Of a stretch of 64,000 nucleotides of DNA, positions 27,367 through 38,107 are shown in pieces. Both the position numbers and the translations under genes were made by a program. The stretch is from Zhongshania aliphaticivorans (GTDB lineage Bacteria > Pseudomonadota > Gammaproteobacteria > Pseudomonadales > Spongiibacteraceae): positions 3,442,501 through 3,506,500 of the forward strand of contig NZ_CP014544.1 in assembly GCF_001586255.1 (NCBI RefSeq). Reading direction: 5' to 3'. The notes under the pieces were generated by a model. The model was given only the letters and a program-made list of their open reading frames with translations, ran no database searches and was not told the DNA's origin. Positions within the stretch are counted from its first letter, which is position 1. Every line of letters begins with the position of its first letter.

Positions 27367-30285
27367 TTATTCGGTAGTCGTGCTGACACCCGAGTTTAAC
27401 TCAAATATCCGCACGTTATCACTCTCGGCGTTCGCCACACCAAGATAGGCTTTGGTGCCGATGAAGAAGGTAGTGATGCCGTCCGCGCCCTTATCACCAG
27501 TTGCTGCGCCAAAGTCGCGATTGTTCACGTACTGCACAAACTGAACGCCCATTGGTGAGGTAATATCGTAAATCGCAATACCACCGGCACGCTGCAAACT
27601 CACAAAGGCATAAATCCGATTGAGGCTAGACACCAGCGCAATGCTTTTGGGCGCCGCACCATTGAAGGGGCTTGCAGTGTCGGCATCATTAAAGTTCGCA
27701 CCTAAGCTAGCCGCCGTTACCAGAGCGAGGTCGCTACCTGAATCAAACAACAATTCGCCCTGTTCATTCCAGATCGCAAACGAGCGCGCACCAAAAGCAG
27801 TGATTTCGTCAACATCGTTGTCGTTGTCGGTATCGCCGTCTTCGTTACTGACTTTGAGACCACCCAACATAGCAGGGTCTGCGGCAGCGGTTGCGCTTGG
27901 ATTGCCATTATCAACCGCGAGGTCACTGGCATTGACCTGATCGCTATACGCGGAGTAAATACGTGGGCGACCTTCGTTGGCCGTAATGAAGTAGTTTTGA
28001 TTCGCGAAGCGATAGGCACCAACCTCGTCTGGCTGATACAGACCGTAAACTCCAGGCCAACTGCGAATATCAACGGTATTATCCGCTTTTACATCGAATT
28101 CATTGCCTTTGACGCCGAAGTCTTTACTCCCCAAGGCCACAATGCGATCAATGCTGTTATCAGCCAAATTGATAACGGCCACCGCGTTGTTTTCTTGCAG
28201 GGTAACAAACAGTTTGGTGTTATCTAGCGTGACGGCAATGTGTTCTGGCTCAAGATCTTGCGCGACCGTGGCACCGGCGTGCACTCTCACACCAGCGGGC
28301 AATTCTTGGGCGCGAATACCGCTAGCATTAAACTCCGCAAAGCTAATTTCTTCAACTTCTGCGACATTAACGCCATCCCTGAGGTCGATAACCGAAATAC
28401 TGCCCTCTGGGTCATTGCTGAAGTCATCACTAGGCTGCCCTTCATTGGCAACAAAAATGCGACTGCTAAGCAAGTCAAAAATCGCCATTTTGGGCGACGC
28501 GCCAACCTCAAAGGTCGCCACTAGGCTAAGGTCAGATAATAAATAAAGCGCGACGATGCCCTTCGCTTGCGGATCGTTATTATCCAGCGCCACTGCAACA
28601 TGGGAGCCCGACGTGGTCACCCATTTCGGTGCACCAAGCGTAATACCCGCGTCAGTCGCCGCTGCCGCTAGGTCGAGGGTCGCTGGCGTCGCCGATACCG
28701 GTGCGAGAGGATCAGTAACGTCTAAAACATCTACGCTATTGTTTTGACCATTCACCGCAAATAAACGCTTATTCGTGGTATCGCCAGCCAGGGCAATTGC
28801 ATTGCCCACGGCAAACGATGCTGATTTAGTGTAATCCAGATTTGGCTCTATTGGCGCAGAGGAAGTTACAACAAAAGCGCCAATCGGCAATACCTTTACT
28901 GTGCTGCTAAGCCCGGTAATACCGTAGTTATTGTCGTTCAGCACCACCGCAAAATTGGCGTCCAGCAGTGCAAAACCTTCAATATTTTCAGCCAGCGGAC
29001 TAATACCCTTAGGCAGCGGCATAGTCAGCGAATCAAAACCGAGCTGCTTGGTAATAAATTTGACGTCAGTCGGGAGAGTAGTTTGCTCCAAGCTCGGGCT
29101 TGTTGCTTCTTGATCCCAAGGGCCGCCTAAAATATTGGTCGCATTGGCAAGGTTGAGGCGGTAAAACTTACTCACCGTCTTGGCCTGCTCAACCACAATC
29201 ACGTAATCAGTATCGATTGCGATAGCTTCATTTATGGTCACGTCGCTTTGCGCTACAAAATTATCGCCGTCGAGATCACCCTTGTTCTCGCTTCGCGACT
29301 TGATCGCAAATTGCGATGGCGCATCTAAACGATAAAGGTATTCGCCAACCATTTCTTTCGCCGTGCCATCAGCATTTAATTCAACTTTAGCAACCCGCAC
29401 AATACGCGACTCAGCTGCGCCATTAGTGGGGTTATCCAAGGGCCCCTGCATAAAGAAATACAGGTATTTGTTATCTGGGCTCAGCGCTAAAGCCTCAATG
29501 CCGCGGTCTATTGCGCGTCGTTCAAAAATGGCGGGAATAATATTGCCGCTGACAGGATAGTTTGCAGCAGCTAATTGACCCGCCAAGCCTGCGGGCACTT
29601 GCCGCTCTAAAATTTCGCCGGTGCTGCTTACCAGCAGTAAGCTCGGGCCATATTCGTCGGCAACCCAGAAATTACCATTGTTCAAGCGCACCAGTGCCTC
29701 TGGATCAATACCGTCGGCACTGCGTGGCAATACATTGCCTTGATTATCGTAAGGCGTCTCGACATAGGCGCTGGTAAAGGGGTTAGGCAGGCCATTTATT
29801 GCGGCGCCATCGCTGCCAGTCAGAGTAATAACTTCGGACTGCTCCAATGTTAAACCGGTGCCAATACCGCTAAGCTGCCATTTAATAATTTGCGGCGAAT
29901 AATCACTAATAGCAAAGACAGTGCCGGGATTACCATCACAAAAATTAGCAATGCCCGTCACCGCTTCGCTGTCGGCACAATCAATCGTCGGACCGCGATC
30001 AGTGATGGTATAAAATACGTCGTTGGATTCGCTCAGTGGTCGAAACGCGCCACTGCCAATAGCCACGTTGAGACTCTTGCTATTACCGATCGTGGCGCCC
30101 TTTGAAAACTCGACACTGCCCAAAGATTCGTTAATCGTAAATTGCCGAGAATTAGGCTCTGTACCCCGGAAGCCCCGGCTATCGCTTTTACCACTGCACG
30201 CACTGGTGGCAATGATGCCGATGGCGAGCGACAGCGCCCAGAATTTACGTCCGTACATCTGCGATTCAAAAATCATCAATAGCAT
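27367..30285 (-). CDS. Large lipoprotein: esterase-like phytase domain plus LVIVD/beta-propeller part
   Basis: 972 residues (ATG at 30276 is an equally good start). Lipoprotein signal with lipobox ending ATSAC (LSLAIGIIATSACSGKSD). Residues ~60-460 match the esterase-like activity of phytase domain (FYTITDRGPTID, GIDPEALVRLNNGNFWVADE, RGIEALALSPDNKYLYFF, NIEGFALLD). The rest looks like a beta-propeller of the choice-of-anchor I type (VIDLRDGVN, VAVINLADNSIDRIVALGSK, GIAIYDITSPMGVQFVQYV). Probably a surface or periplasmic phosphoester hydrolase. A single gene flanked by terminators on both sides. Confidence 0.82.
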   Translation of the reverse strand: MLLMIFESQMYGRKFWALSLAIGIIATSACSGKSDSRGFRGTEPNSRQFTINESLGSVEFSKGATIGNSKSLNVAIGSGAFRPLSESNDVFYTITDRGPTIDCADSEAVTGIANFCDGNPGTVFAISDYSPQIIKWQLSGIGTGLTLEQSEVITLTGSDGAAINGLPNPFTSAYVETPYDNQGNVLPRSADGIDPEALVRLNNGNFWVADEYGPSLLLVSSTGEILERQVPAGLAGQLAAANYPVSGNIIPAIFERRAIDRGIEALALSPDNKYLYFFMQGPLDNPTNGAAESRIVRVAKVELNADGTAKEMVGEYLYRLDAPSQFAIKSRSENKGDLDGDNFVAQSDVTINEAIAIDTDYVIVVEQAKTVSKFYRLNLANATNILGGPWDQEATSPSLEQTTLPTDVKFITKQLGFDSLTMPLPKGISPLAENIEGFALLDANFAVVLNDNNYGITGLSSTVKVLPIGAFVVTSSAPIEPNLDYTKSASFAVGNAIALAGDTTNKRLFAVNGQNNSVDVLDVTDPLAPVSATPATLDLAAAATDAGITLGAPKWVTTSGSHVAVALDNNDPQAKGIVALYLLSDLSLVATFEVGASPKMAIFDLLSSRIFVANEGQPSDDFSNDPEGSISVIDLRDGVNVAEVEEISFAEFNASGIRAQELPAGVRVHAGATVAQDLEPEHIAVTLDNTKLFVTLQENNAVAVINLADNSIDRIVALGSKDFGVKGNEFDVKADNTVDIRSWPGVYGLYQPDEVGAYRFANQNYFITANEGRPRIYSAYSDQVNASDLAVDNGNPSATAAADPAMLGGLKVSNEDGDTDNDNDVDEITAFGARSFAIWNEQGELLFDSGSDLALVTAASLGANFNDADTASPFNGAAPKSIALVSSLNRIYAFVSLQRAGGIAIYDITSPMGVQFVQYVNNRDFGAATGDKGADGITTFFIGTKAYLGVANAESDNVRIFELNSGVSTTTE

Positions 30286-30413
30286 CCCAATTTACAATTC
30301 GGGCCAGCGCCAACAATACCGGCATTTTGACAGCGCGACTGAATGTGTACATCAGGCACCATCACGATAGTAATCTTTAAAATAGAAGCTCTAAAACAAA
30401 AGCCTTTTAAATC

Positions 30414-30440
30414 AAAAAGGGGCTGTAACGGCCCCTTTTT
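30414..30440. terminator. Bidirectional terminator after argG
   Basis: AAAAAGGGGC and GCCCCTTTTT form a perfect 10-bp stem with a 7-base loop; T runs on both strands. It follows the argG stop on the minus strand. Confidence 0.9.
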
Positions 30441-30452
30441 CTAACGAATAAA

Positions 30453-31673
<1,221 letters not shown>

Positions 31674-31692
31674 TTATCACTCCGCTGAAGCC

Positions 31693-31748
31693 CTCGCAAA
31701 ACGCTGTGCCTGCGAGATTAAAAAAAGACCGTCATTTTAGCGGTCTTT
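31693..31748 (-). promoter_or_regulatory. Terminator-like hairpin and second stem in the argG leader
   Basis: Read on the minus strand, AAAGACCG and CGGTCTTT (31724-31748, 9-base loop) are followed by seven T residues, a textbook Rho-independent terminator, then a second 6-bp stem (CTCGCA/TGCGAG, 31693-31716) and the argG start at 31673. No minus-strand gene lies upstream that would need ending, since potA is divergent. A transcription attenuator is the simplest reading. Confidence 0.55.
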
Positions 31749-31901
31749 GCCCCGCTACGCCATGCCAGCTTGCGCCTTCTGCCCAGATCGGCCAAAAAGC
31801 GGTAAAACTATTGAAATGAATGCGCTCTGGGCTATTGACGGCAAGGCTATTGCTGGCAAAAAATAGCGCAAATTCAACATCCCGACGGAAGCCCCCTCGC
31901 C

Positions 31902-32984
31902 GTGCTAGAGATTAACGCTGTTTCCCGTAGCTTCGGCGATTTTGTCGCGCTCAATAATGTCAGCTTGCACATCCAAGCCGGGGAGTTTTTCACCCTGCTT
32001 GGCCCCTCGGGCTGCGGCAAAACCACCTTGCTGCGGCTAATTGCCGGTTTTGACCAAGCCGATAGTGGGCAAATACTACTCGATGGCAAATCCCTGTGCG
32101 CGCTACCGCCTGAGCTGCGCCCGGTGCACACGGTATTTCAAAGCTATGCGCTGTTCCCCCACATGACCGTGGCCGAGAATATCGCTTTTCCCCTGCGCAT
32201 GGCCAAAATGAGCAAATCCGAAATTGCCCACCGCGTTGCCGAAGTACTCGACGATGTGCGCCTGCCCGACAAGGCCAATCACTACCCCGATGCGTTGTCC
32301 GGTGGCCAGAAGCAGCGCATTGCCATTGCCCGCGCCCTAGTAAACCGGCCTCGCCTACTACTCTTAGACGAACCGCTGTCGGCGCTGGACGCCAAACTGC
32401 GCGAGCAAATGCAAATTGAGCTAATCAACCTGCAAAAGGAAGTGGGCATTACCTTTGTATACGTGACCCACGACCAGGGCGAGGCCTTGGCCTTGTCCCA
32501 CCGTATTGCGGTGATGAACAAAGGCGAGATCAGTCAAATCGACGAGCCTTCGGTACTTTATAGCTATCCCGACAATCGCTTTGTGGCGGACTTTATCGGC
32601 CAGTGCAATATTCTCGACGCCAAGGTGGTCAGCAGCGATGCACACAAGGTGAGTATTGCCGTAGCGGGCCTTGGCGAATTGAGCGCCACTGCCAACCCTG
32701 AAATCACCTTTAATAGTGGCGATAGCTGCGCACTCACCCTGCGCCCCGAAAAAATTCGCCTCGCCGCCACCCTTGAGGCAGGCTCCGATGAAGTCCTGTT
32801 CAGCGGCAAGGTCCACGACATGCTGTACTTAGGTGACGTGACCGTCTACATCATTGAGCTCGCCAACGGTGTGCTGATAGAGGCGATGCTGGCTAACGAT
32901 GCCCCCGGTCGCACCCGCTTGTTCGATACCGGCGATGGCGTACAAATTGCCTGGCGTATCGACGCCGGCCACTTGGTCCCGTAA
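31902..32984 (+). CDS. potA: Polyamine-type ABC transporter ATPase
   Basis: 360 residues from a GTG; no other start codon exists between the preceding in-frame stop and this one. ATPase domain: Walker A LLGPSGCGKTTLLR, FQSYALFPHMTVAENIAFPL, signature LSGGQKQRIAIARAL, Walker B LLLLDEPLSALD, H-loop VTHDQGEAL. C-terminal TOBE-type regulatory domain (LRPEKIRLA). Layout with two permeases and a PotD-like protein is the spermidine/putrescine uptake system. Divergent from argG. Confidence 0.92.
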   Translation: MLEINAVSRSFGDFVALNNVSLHIQAGEFFTLLGPSGCGKTTLLRLIAGFDQADSGQILLDGKSLCALPPELRPVHTVFQSYALFPHMTVAENIAFPLRMAKMSKSEIAHRVAEVLDDVRLPDKANHYPDALSGGQKQRIAIARALVNRPRLLLLDEPLSALDAKLREQMQIELINLQKEVGITFVYVTHDQGEALALSHRIAVMNKGEISQIDEPSVLYSYPDNRFVADFIGQCNILDAKVVSSDAHKVSIAVAGLGELSATANPEITFNSGDSCALTLRPEKIRLAATLEAGSDEVLFSGKVHDMLYLGDVTVYIIELANGVLIEAMLANDAPGRTRLFDTGDGVQIAWRIDAGHLVP

Positions 32985-33000
32985 GCCAGTGCAGACTTTA

Positions 33001-33900
33001 ATGAATCGCGCCGAACGCCTCCGCAATCACTTAATGGCGCTGCCACCGGCGCTCTATCTATTGCTGTTCTTTGCCGTGCCCAGCCTAATGATGCTCTTTG
33101 CCTCATTCCGCTATCCCGGCGAATACGGCGGCTTAGCGCCGTGGTATTACATTGAAGACGGGCAATTTAGCCTCGATTTCACCCTAGAAAATTGGCTGCG
33201 CCTGTTCGAGTCGGGAATTTACCTAGGCCTACTATTTAAATCCTTGGGCTATGCGCTACTGACCACCCTTATTTGCACGATCATGGCCTACCCCTTGGCA
33301 CTGATGATTGCCCGCAGCCAAAAGCGGTTTCGGGATCTGCTGCTACTTTTAGTAATTCTGCCGTTTTGGAGTAATTTCCTGGTACGCATCTACGCGTGGA
33401 TGATTATTTTCAGCCCCCAAGGTGCGCTAACCATCGGCCTTAACCATGTCACTGCCGCACTCGGCCTCGAGCCGATTAGCCTGATGTTTAGCAGTACCGC
33501 CGTCATTACCTGCCTAGTTTATGTGCATTTACCCTTTATGATTTTGCCGCTGTACGCCAATTTAGAGAAGCACGATAGCCGCCTCCTCGATGCCGCCCAA
33601 GACCTTGGCGCCAATCGCTTTCAGTGCTTTTGGCTAATTACCTGGCCACAGTCACTGCCCGGCATCTATGCTGGCGCAATTTTAGTATTTATTCCTTCGC
33701 TGGGTATTTTCGCGATACCCGACCTGCTCGGTGGCACCAATGGCATTATGATTGGCAACGTCATTAAGCAGCAATTTGTCGAATCTCGGGACTGGCCGTT
33801 TGGCAGCGTGTTATCGCTCGTTCTCACTGGCATCACCCTTTTATTAGTCTTACTCGCCGCGAAACTCGGCAAAACTGGGAGTGCCAACAATGGTACATAA
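33001..33900 (+). CDS. potB: Polyamine-type ABC transporter permease
   Basis: 299 residues from the ATG at 33001 (a GTG at 32989 is also possible). Six membrane helices including LLLFFAVPSLMMLFASF and LLLLLVILPFWSNFLVRIYA, and the ATPase-coupling EAA loop DAAQDLGANRFQCFWLITWP. PotB/PotH type. Overlaps the start of the next permease gene by 11 bases. Confidence 0.92.
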   Translation: MNRAERLRNHLMALPPALYLLLFFAVPSLMMLFASFRYPGEYGGLAPWYYIEDGQFSLDFTLENWLRLFESGIYLGLLFKSLGYALLTTLICTIMAYPLALMIARSQKRFRDLLLLLVILPFWSNFLVRIYAWMIIFSPQGALTIGLNHVTAALGLEPISLMFSSTAVITCLVYVHLPFMILPLYANLEKHDSRLLDAAQDLGANRFQCFWLITWPQSLPGIYAGAILVFIPSLGIFAIPDLLGGTNGIMIGNVIKQQFVESRDWPFGSVLSLVLTGITLLLVLLAAKLGKTGSANNGT

Positions 33901-34666
33901 TCGCCCCAGTAAAGCTCTCGTCAGCGCTGGCGTTTTGGTTTATCTATTCCTCTACATCCCGCTAGCGGTGGTCGTGATTTTTTCTTTCAACGACTCCAAG
34001 CTCAATGCCGAGTGGGTGGGCTTTACGTGGAAGTGGTATGAAAAACTCATCCATAACGAAAATATTTTGCGGGCGGCGGGCAATTCACTCATTATTGCCA
34101 TCATGAGCGCCGCCATGGCCACGGTCCTCGGCACTCTAGGAGGCCTGGCGATCCATCGCGGCCGCCAGAAATGGCTGCCGGCACTGGTCCTAGGCCCCAT
34201 TGCCATGCCCGATATTTTAATCGGCGTTAGCCTGTTGCTGATGTTTATTTTACTCAATGTCACTTTGGGCATGGTGTCGATCATTCTCGCCCATGTCAGT
34301 TTTTGTATCGGCTTTGTCGCGCTGGCAGTGCAGTCACGTTTGGCGGGCATGGATCAAAGTTTAATAGAGGCGGCCCGCGACCTCGGCGCCAGTCCCTGGC
34401 AAAGCTTTAGGCTCATCAGTTTGCCCCTGCTAATGCCCGGCATTATTGCCGGGGCATTAATGGCCTTCACATTATCTATTGACGATTTTGTAATTACATT
34501 CTTTACTGCCGGGGTAGGCAGCTCGACCTTACCACTGGAGATCTATTCAATGGTTAAAATTGCCGTCACCCCGGAAGTCAACGCCGTATCAACCCTGTTG
34601 ATGTTGGTCACCCTGACCTTGATTACCGTGCTATCGAAAATTTCGCCTGCTGTATTGCGGCAATAA
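33890..34666 (+). CDS. potC: Polyamine-type ABC transporter permease
   Basis: 258 residues from the ATG at 33890, which has GGGAG (33877-33881) about 8 bases upstream; the GTG at 33881 overlaps that site and is unlikely. Six helices, FSFNDSKLNAEWVGFTWKWY near the start and EAA loop EAARDLGASPWQSFRLISLP, then IDDFVITFFTAG typical of PotC/PotI. Partner of the preceding permease. Confidence 0.93.
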   Translation: MVHNRPSKALVSAGVLVYLFLYIPLAVVVIFSFNDSKLNAEWVGFTWKWYEKLIHNENILRAAGNSLIIAIMSAAMATVLGTLGGLAIHRGRQKWLPALVLGPIAMPDILIGVSLLLMFILLNVTLGMVSIILAHVSFCIGFVALAVQSRLAGMDQSLIEAARDLGASPWQSFRLISLPLLMPGIIAGALMAFTLSIDDFVITFFTAGVGSSTLPLEIYSMVKIAVTPEVNAVSTLLMLVTLTLITVLSKISPAVLRQ

Positions 34667-34695
34667 CCCACTTACCCCTCTAAAAGGACGCTATC

Positions 34696-35754
34696 GTGAA
34701 AAAGTTACTGTGCTGTTTTGTGCTGTGCCTTTCGCAATTTGCTATGGCTGAAAAGGCCTTACATCTGTTCAATTGGAACGACTATATTGCCGAAGATACC
34801 GTCACTCGTTTTGAAGCCTTGTGCGGCTGTAAAGTGGTGCAGGATTATTTCTCAGCCACTGAAGAAATGATGGCCAAACTCCTCGCCGGTGGCGGCGATT
34901 ACGACGTGGTTATTCCCACCCAAAACGCCGTCGAAGCACTGATCAAGCAGGGCTTTTTGATGCCCTTAGACAAAAGCAAGCTCAGCAATATTGGCAATAG
35001 CGCGGCGGGCTACATGAACAAGGCTTACGACCCCGGCAATGTTTACTCCCTGCCCTACGCCTTTACCACAACGCTAATAGGCTACAACGAAAACAAAATT
35101 ACCGAGCTGGGTATCGACCCCGCCGACTGGTCGATTATTTTTGATCCTGCCGTGTTAGCTAAAATCAAAGGCAAGGTCACGGTAATGGACGACGCAGAAG
35201 AGTTATTCGGCGCGGCGCTGAAATACCTAGGCTACTCTATAAATGACACCAATGAGAAACACCTCAAAGAAGCTCAAGCCGTTATCCTCAAAGCCAAACC
35301 CTACTGGGCGGCCTTTAACTCGTCGAGCTACATCAAAGAACTTACCGTTGGCAATATCTGGGTAGCCCACGGCTATTCCAGCGATATGTTCCAAGCTCGC
35401 GCCGACGCTGCCGACGCCGGACGTGATTTCACTGTTAACTTTGTACTGCCTAAGCAAGGCGCGGTATTAGCACTAGATAATATGGTTATCCCGAAAAAGG
35501 CCCGCAACCCCGAGCTGGCCCATATGTTCATTAACTTTATGATGGACCCGCAAAATGCCGCGGAACTGACCACCATCGTTGGCACCGGCAACCCCAATGC
35601 GGCAGCCACGCCCTTCATTGACGAGGACATCCTTAAAATTAAGGCGATCTTCCCAAGCGCTGAACAGCAGGCAACACTAGAAACTATTGCCGCGCGCAAC
35701 GCCAAAGAGCGCCGCTTAGCCAACAAACTGTGGACGGAGATCAAGGTTCGCTAA
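34696..35754 (+). CDS. potD: Polyamine-type periplasmic binding protein
   Basis: 352 residues from a GTG at 34696 with AAAAGGA (34682-34688) before it. Signal peptide MKKLLCCFVLCLSQFAMA, then the PotD/PotF pattern LHLFNWNDYIAEDTVTRFEA, GGDYDVVIPT and LALDNMVIPKKA. Delivers spermidine, putrescine or a related cation to PotABC. Whether it prefers putrescine or spermidine cannot be told. Last gene of the operon, followed by a perfect hairpin. Confidence 0.93.
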   Translation: MKKLLCCFVLCLSQFAMAEKALHLFNWNDYIAEDTVTRFEALCGCKVVQDYFSATEEMMAKLLAGGGDYDVVIPTQNAVEALIKQGFLMPLDKSKLSNIGNSAAGYMNKAYDPGNVYSLPYAFTTTLIGYNENKITELGIDPADWSIIFDPAVLAKIKGKVTVMDDAEELFGAALKYLGYSINDTNEKHLKEAQAVILKAKPYWAAFNSSSYIKELTVGNIWVAHGYSSDMFQARADAADAGRDFTVNFVLPKQGAVLALDNMVIPKKARNPELAHMFINFMMDPQNAAELTTIVGTGNPNAAATPFIDEDILKIKAIFPSAEQQATLETIAARNAKERRLANKLWTEIKVR

Positions 35755-35796
35755 GAATGTATTAAAGGCCTTTGCAAACCTACTCAGCTGTTCTAC

Positions 35797-35830
35797 TATT
35801 TTAAGCGGCGTCATTGCGCCGCTTAAAATA
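35797..35830. terminator. Terminator after potD
   Basis: Perfect 14-bp stem TATTTTAAGCGGCG with 6-base loop and complementary arm ending AAAATA. GC core flanked by A/T runs on both sides, at the end of potABCD. Confidence 0.75.
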
Positions 35831-35868
35831 AACCGTAGCTGTACTCATCAACCAAAGGGAATTTGCTG

Positions 35869-36153
35869 ATGAAAACCTATCTACGCCGCTGGTCGGCACA
35901 ACTCGTATTTTTAAGCAGTCTGTTAATCATCTCTTTTTCTGGCCACGCCCTCGACGTGAATACTGCCAGCGCTGAAGAATTACAAACCCTCAAAGGCATC
36001 GGCGAAAAGCGGGCCGAGGCGATCATTGCCTACCGCAATAGCAACGGCCCGTTTAAATCCAGCGAGGACCTCCTGGCCGTTCCCGGTATTGGCAGCAGTA
36101 TTATTACCGCCAATAGCAAGGAACTAGAGTTTGGGCAGCAAGACCCAAATTAA
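35869..36153 (+). CDS. ComEA-like helix-hairpin-helix protein
   Basis: 94 residues from the ATG at 35869 (AAAGGGA at 35854-35860). Signal peptide ([16 protein letters not shown]), then one ComEA-type helix-hairpin-helix pair: [20 protein letters not shown] and [15 protein letters not shown] short secreted DNA-binding protein; ComEA relatives bind incoming DNA during natural transformation, but many small members have no proven role. Flanked by terminators on both sides, so monocistronic. Confidence 0.88.
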   Translation: MKTYLRRWSAQLVFLSSLLIISFSGHALDVNTASAEELQTLKGIGEKRAEAIIAYRNSNGPFKSSEDLLAVPGIGSSIITANSKELEFGQQDPN

Positions 36154-36202
36154 GCCGAAGGTTTACCAACACAAATTGGGGATAATTCCCCTTACCAACC
36201 CC

Positions 36203-36233
36203 AAACACCTGCGGCGCGATGCCGTGGGTGTTT
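36203..36233 (+). terminator. Terminator after the ComEA-like gene
   Basis: AAACACCTGCGGC pairs with GCCGTGGGTGTTT (13 bp including two G-U pairs, 5-base loop). A weaker GGGGA/TCCCC hairpin lies just before it. Between them and pyrC nothing else was seen. Confidence 0.7.
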
Positions 36234-36333
36234 ATACAAACCCCGAATTCCTGTAGCATTCTGCGCCAGAGCCATTGCTTACCGGTCCGATGCTAGTCAG
36301 TATCGCCGCCGCCGACACTGATTAAGGCCTTCC

Positions 36334-37368
36334 ATGCAAACCTTAAAGATTACCCGCCCCGACGACTGGCACATTCACCTGCGCGATGGCGAGGTATTAA
36401 GCCACACCGTCGCCGACGCCAGCCGCTACTTCGGTCGCGTTATAGTTATGCCCAATTTGACGCCGCCGGTGCGCAATCTGGCCGAAGCCAATGCCTACCG
36501 CCAGCGCATAGTGCAGGCTTTACCTGCTACGGGCCACCAATTGACACCGCTGATGGTTTTATACCTCACAGACAAAACCACTGTCGCCGATATCGCTGAA
36601 GCAGCCGCATCAGACACGGTATTTGCCGCCAAACTCTACCCCGCTGGTGCCACCACCAATTCTGACTCCGGCGTGACCAGTATCGAAAATCTCTACCCGG
36701 TTTTAGCCGCCATGGAAAAACACGGCCTGCCGCTGCTGGTTCACGGCGAAGTCACCGACGCCGATATTGACATTTTTGACCGCGAAGCGCGTTTTATAGA
36801 ACGCCACCTGACACCTATCGCCGCGAATTTCCCTGCGCTAAAAATGGTGCTAGAACACATTACAACAGCTGACGCCGCACAATTCGTGAGCGCGGCCAGC
36901 GACAATATTGCCGCCACCATTACCGCTCACCACTTGCTGTACAACCGCAACCATATGCTCGCTGGTGGTATTCGTCCGCATTATTACTGCTTGCCGATAT
37001 TAAAGCGCAACACCCATCAACAAGCTTTAATTAGCGCCGCGACCTCGGGCAGCCCCAAATTTTTCCTGGGCACCGACTCTGCACCCCACGCCAAAAATCG
37101 CAAAGAAACCAGCTGCGGCTGCGCAGGCTGTTACACTGCCTACGCGGCAATTGAAATGTACGCCGAGGCCTTTGACGCCGCTGGCGCCCTCGACAAGCTC
37201 GAAGCCTTCGCCAGTTTTTACGGTGCCGACTTTTATGGTCTGCCCCGCAATAGCGACAGCATTAGTTTGATCAAACAGTCGTGGACCGCCCCAGAGCAAC
37301 TCCCGCTGGGCAGTGATACTATTTACCCGCTGCGCGGTGGTGAGCAACTCCACTGGCAGATAGGCTGA
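36334..37368 (+). CDS. pyrC: Dihydroorotase
   Basis: 344 residues, the E. coli-type single-chain dihydroorotase (class II). Cyclises carbamoyl aspartate to dihydroorotate in pyrimidine synthesis. Metal ligands in [13 protein letters not shown], the carboxylated lysine in [18 protein letters not shown], then HGEVTD, LEHITT and the catalytic aspartate in [13 protein letters not shown]. Full length. rnt starts 8 bases after its stop, so the two are co-transcribed. Confidence 0.97.
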   Translation: MQTLKITRPDDWHIHLRDGEVLSHTVADASRYFGRVIVMPNLTPPVRNLAEANAYRQRIVQALPATGHQLTPLMVLYLTDKTTVADIAEAAASDTVFAAKLYPAGATTNSDSGVTSIENLYPVLAAMEKHGLPLLVHGEVTDADIDIFDREARFIERHLTPIAANFPALKMVLEHITTADAAQFVSAASDNIAATITAHHLLYNRNHMLAGGIRPHYYCLPILKRNTHQQALISAATSGSPKFFLGTDSAPHAKNRKETSCGCAGCYTAYAAIEMYAEAFDAAGALDKLEAFASFYGADFYGLPRNSDSISLIKQSWTAPEQLPLGSDTIYPLRGGEQLHWQIG

Positions 37369-37375
37369 GACCGAC

Positions 37376-38008
37376 ATGGACTTTTGTGATGAAAAATCAA
37401 TGATCTCGCAGCGGTTTCGCGGCTTTCTACCAGTGGTTATCGATGTTGAAACGGGCGGTTTTAATTGCCAAACCGACGCCGTATTGGAAATTGCCGCAAC
37501 TTTTTTGCGCATGGACGACTCCGGCCAACTCGAACCCGATGACACCGTCAGTTACAACGTCGAGCCATTTGAAGGCGCCAACCTCGAACCCGCCGCCCTT
37601 GAATTTACCGGCATTGACCCCCATAACCCATTACGACAGGCACAAAAAGAAGTGACTGTCATGGGCGAGCTGATGAAGCGAATTCGCCAACAGGTAAAAG
37701 CGAGTGGGTGCACCCGAGCGGTGCTAGTTGGGCACAATGCGCACTTTGATCTTGGCTTTGTATTGGCCGCGATTGAACGCAGCAGCATTAAACGCAATCC
37801 CTTCCACCCTTTTTCGGTGATGGATACGGCCAGCCTTTCAGGGCTAGCTTATGGCCACACTGTGCTCGCAAGAGCCTGTCAGCTAGCGGACATCGACTTC
37901 GACAACAACGAAGCCCATAGCGCCGCGTACGATGCACTGAAGACTGCCGAATTATTTTGCCAGATCGTCAATCGCTGGCAACAGCTTGGCGGCTGGCGTT
38001 GGTCTTGA
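37376..38008 (+). CDS. rnt: Ribonuclease T
   Basis: 210 residues. DEDD-family 3'-5' exoribonuclease that trims tRNA and other stable RNA 3' ends. Exo I motif [20 protein letters not shown], Exo [16 protein letters not shown], Exo III with H and D in [18 protein letters not shown]. Full length with the usual RFRGFLPVV lead-in. Right behind pyrC; followed immediately by a 22-bp palindrome. Confidence 0.97.
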   Translation: MDFCDEKSMISQRFRGFLPVVIDVETGGFNCQTDAVLEIAATFLRMDDSGQLEPDDTVSYNVEPFEGANLEPAALEFTGIDPHNPLRQAQKEVTVMGELMKRIRQQVKASGCTRAVLVGHNAHFDLGFVLAAIERSSIKRNPFHPFSVMDTASLSGLAYGHTVLARACQLADIDFDNNEAHSAAYDALKTAELFCQIVNRWQQLGGWRWS

Positions 38009-38011
38009 TCT

Positions 38012-38033
38012 TGCTTTTAAATATTTAAAAGCA
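38012..38033. terminator. 22-bp perfect palindrome after rnt, plus second hairpin
   Basis: TGCTTTTAAATATTTAAAAGCA starts 3 bases after the rnt stop; flanking GATC sequences nearly extend it. A second stem GGCGG/CCGCC follows at 38040-38056. Together they probably end pyrC-rnt transcription before sodB. Confidence 0.5.
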
Positions 38034-38107
38034 GATCGCGGCGGAGAATAACCGCCTTAATACGGTCACAATTTAACCACGTAAATCAACTCTCAGGAGA
38101 GAATCCA

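Noticed and set aside
36334-38008. Overlapping minus-strand frame of 172 codons across pyrC and rnt
   Set aside because: Shadow of two strongly conserved plus-strand genes.
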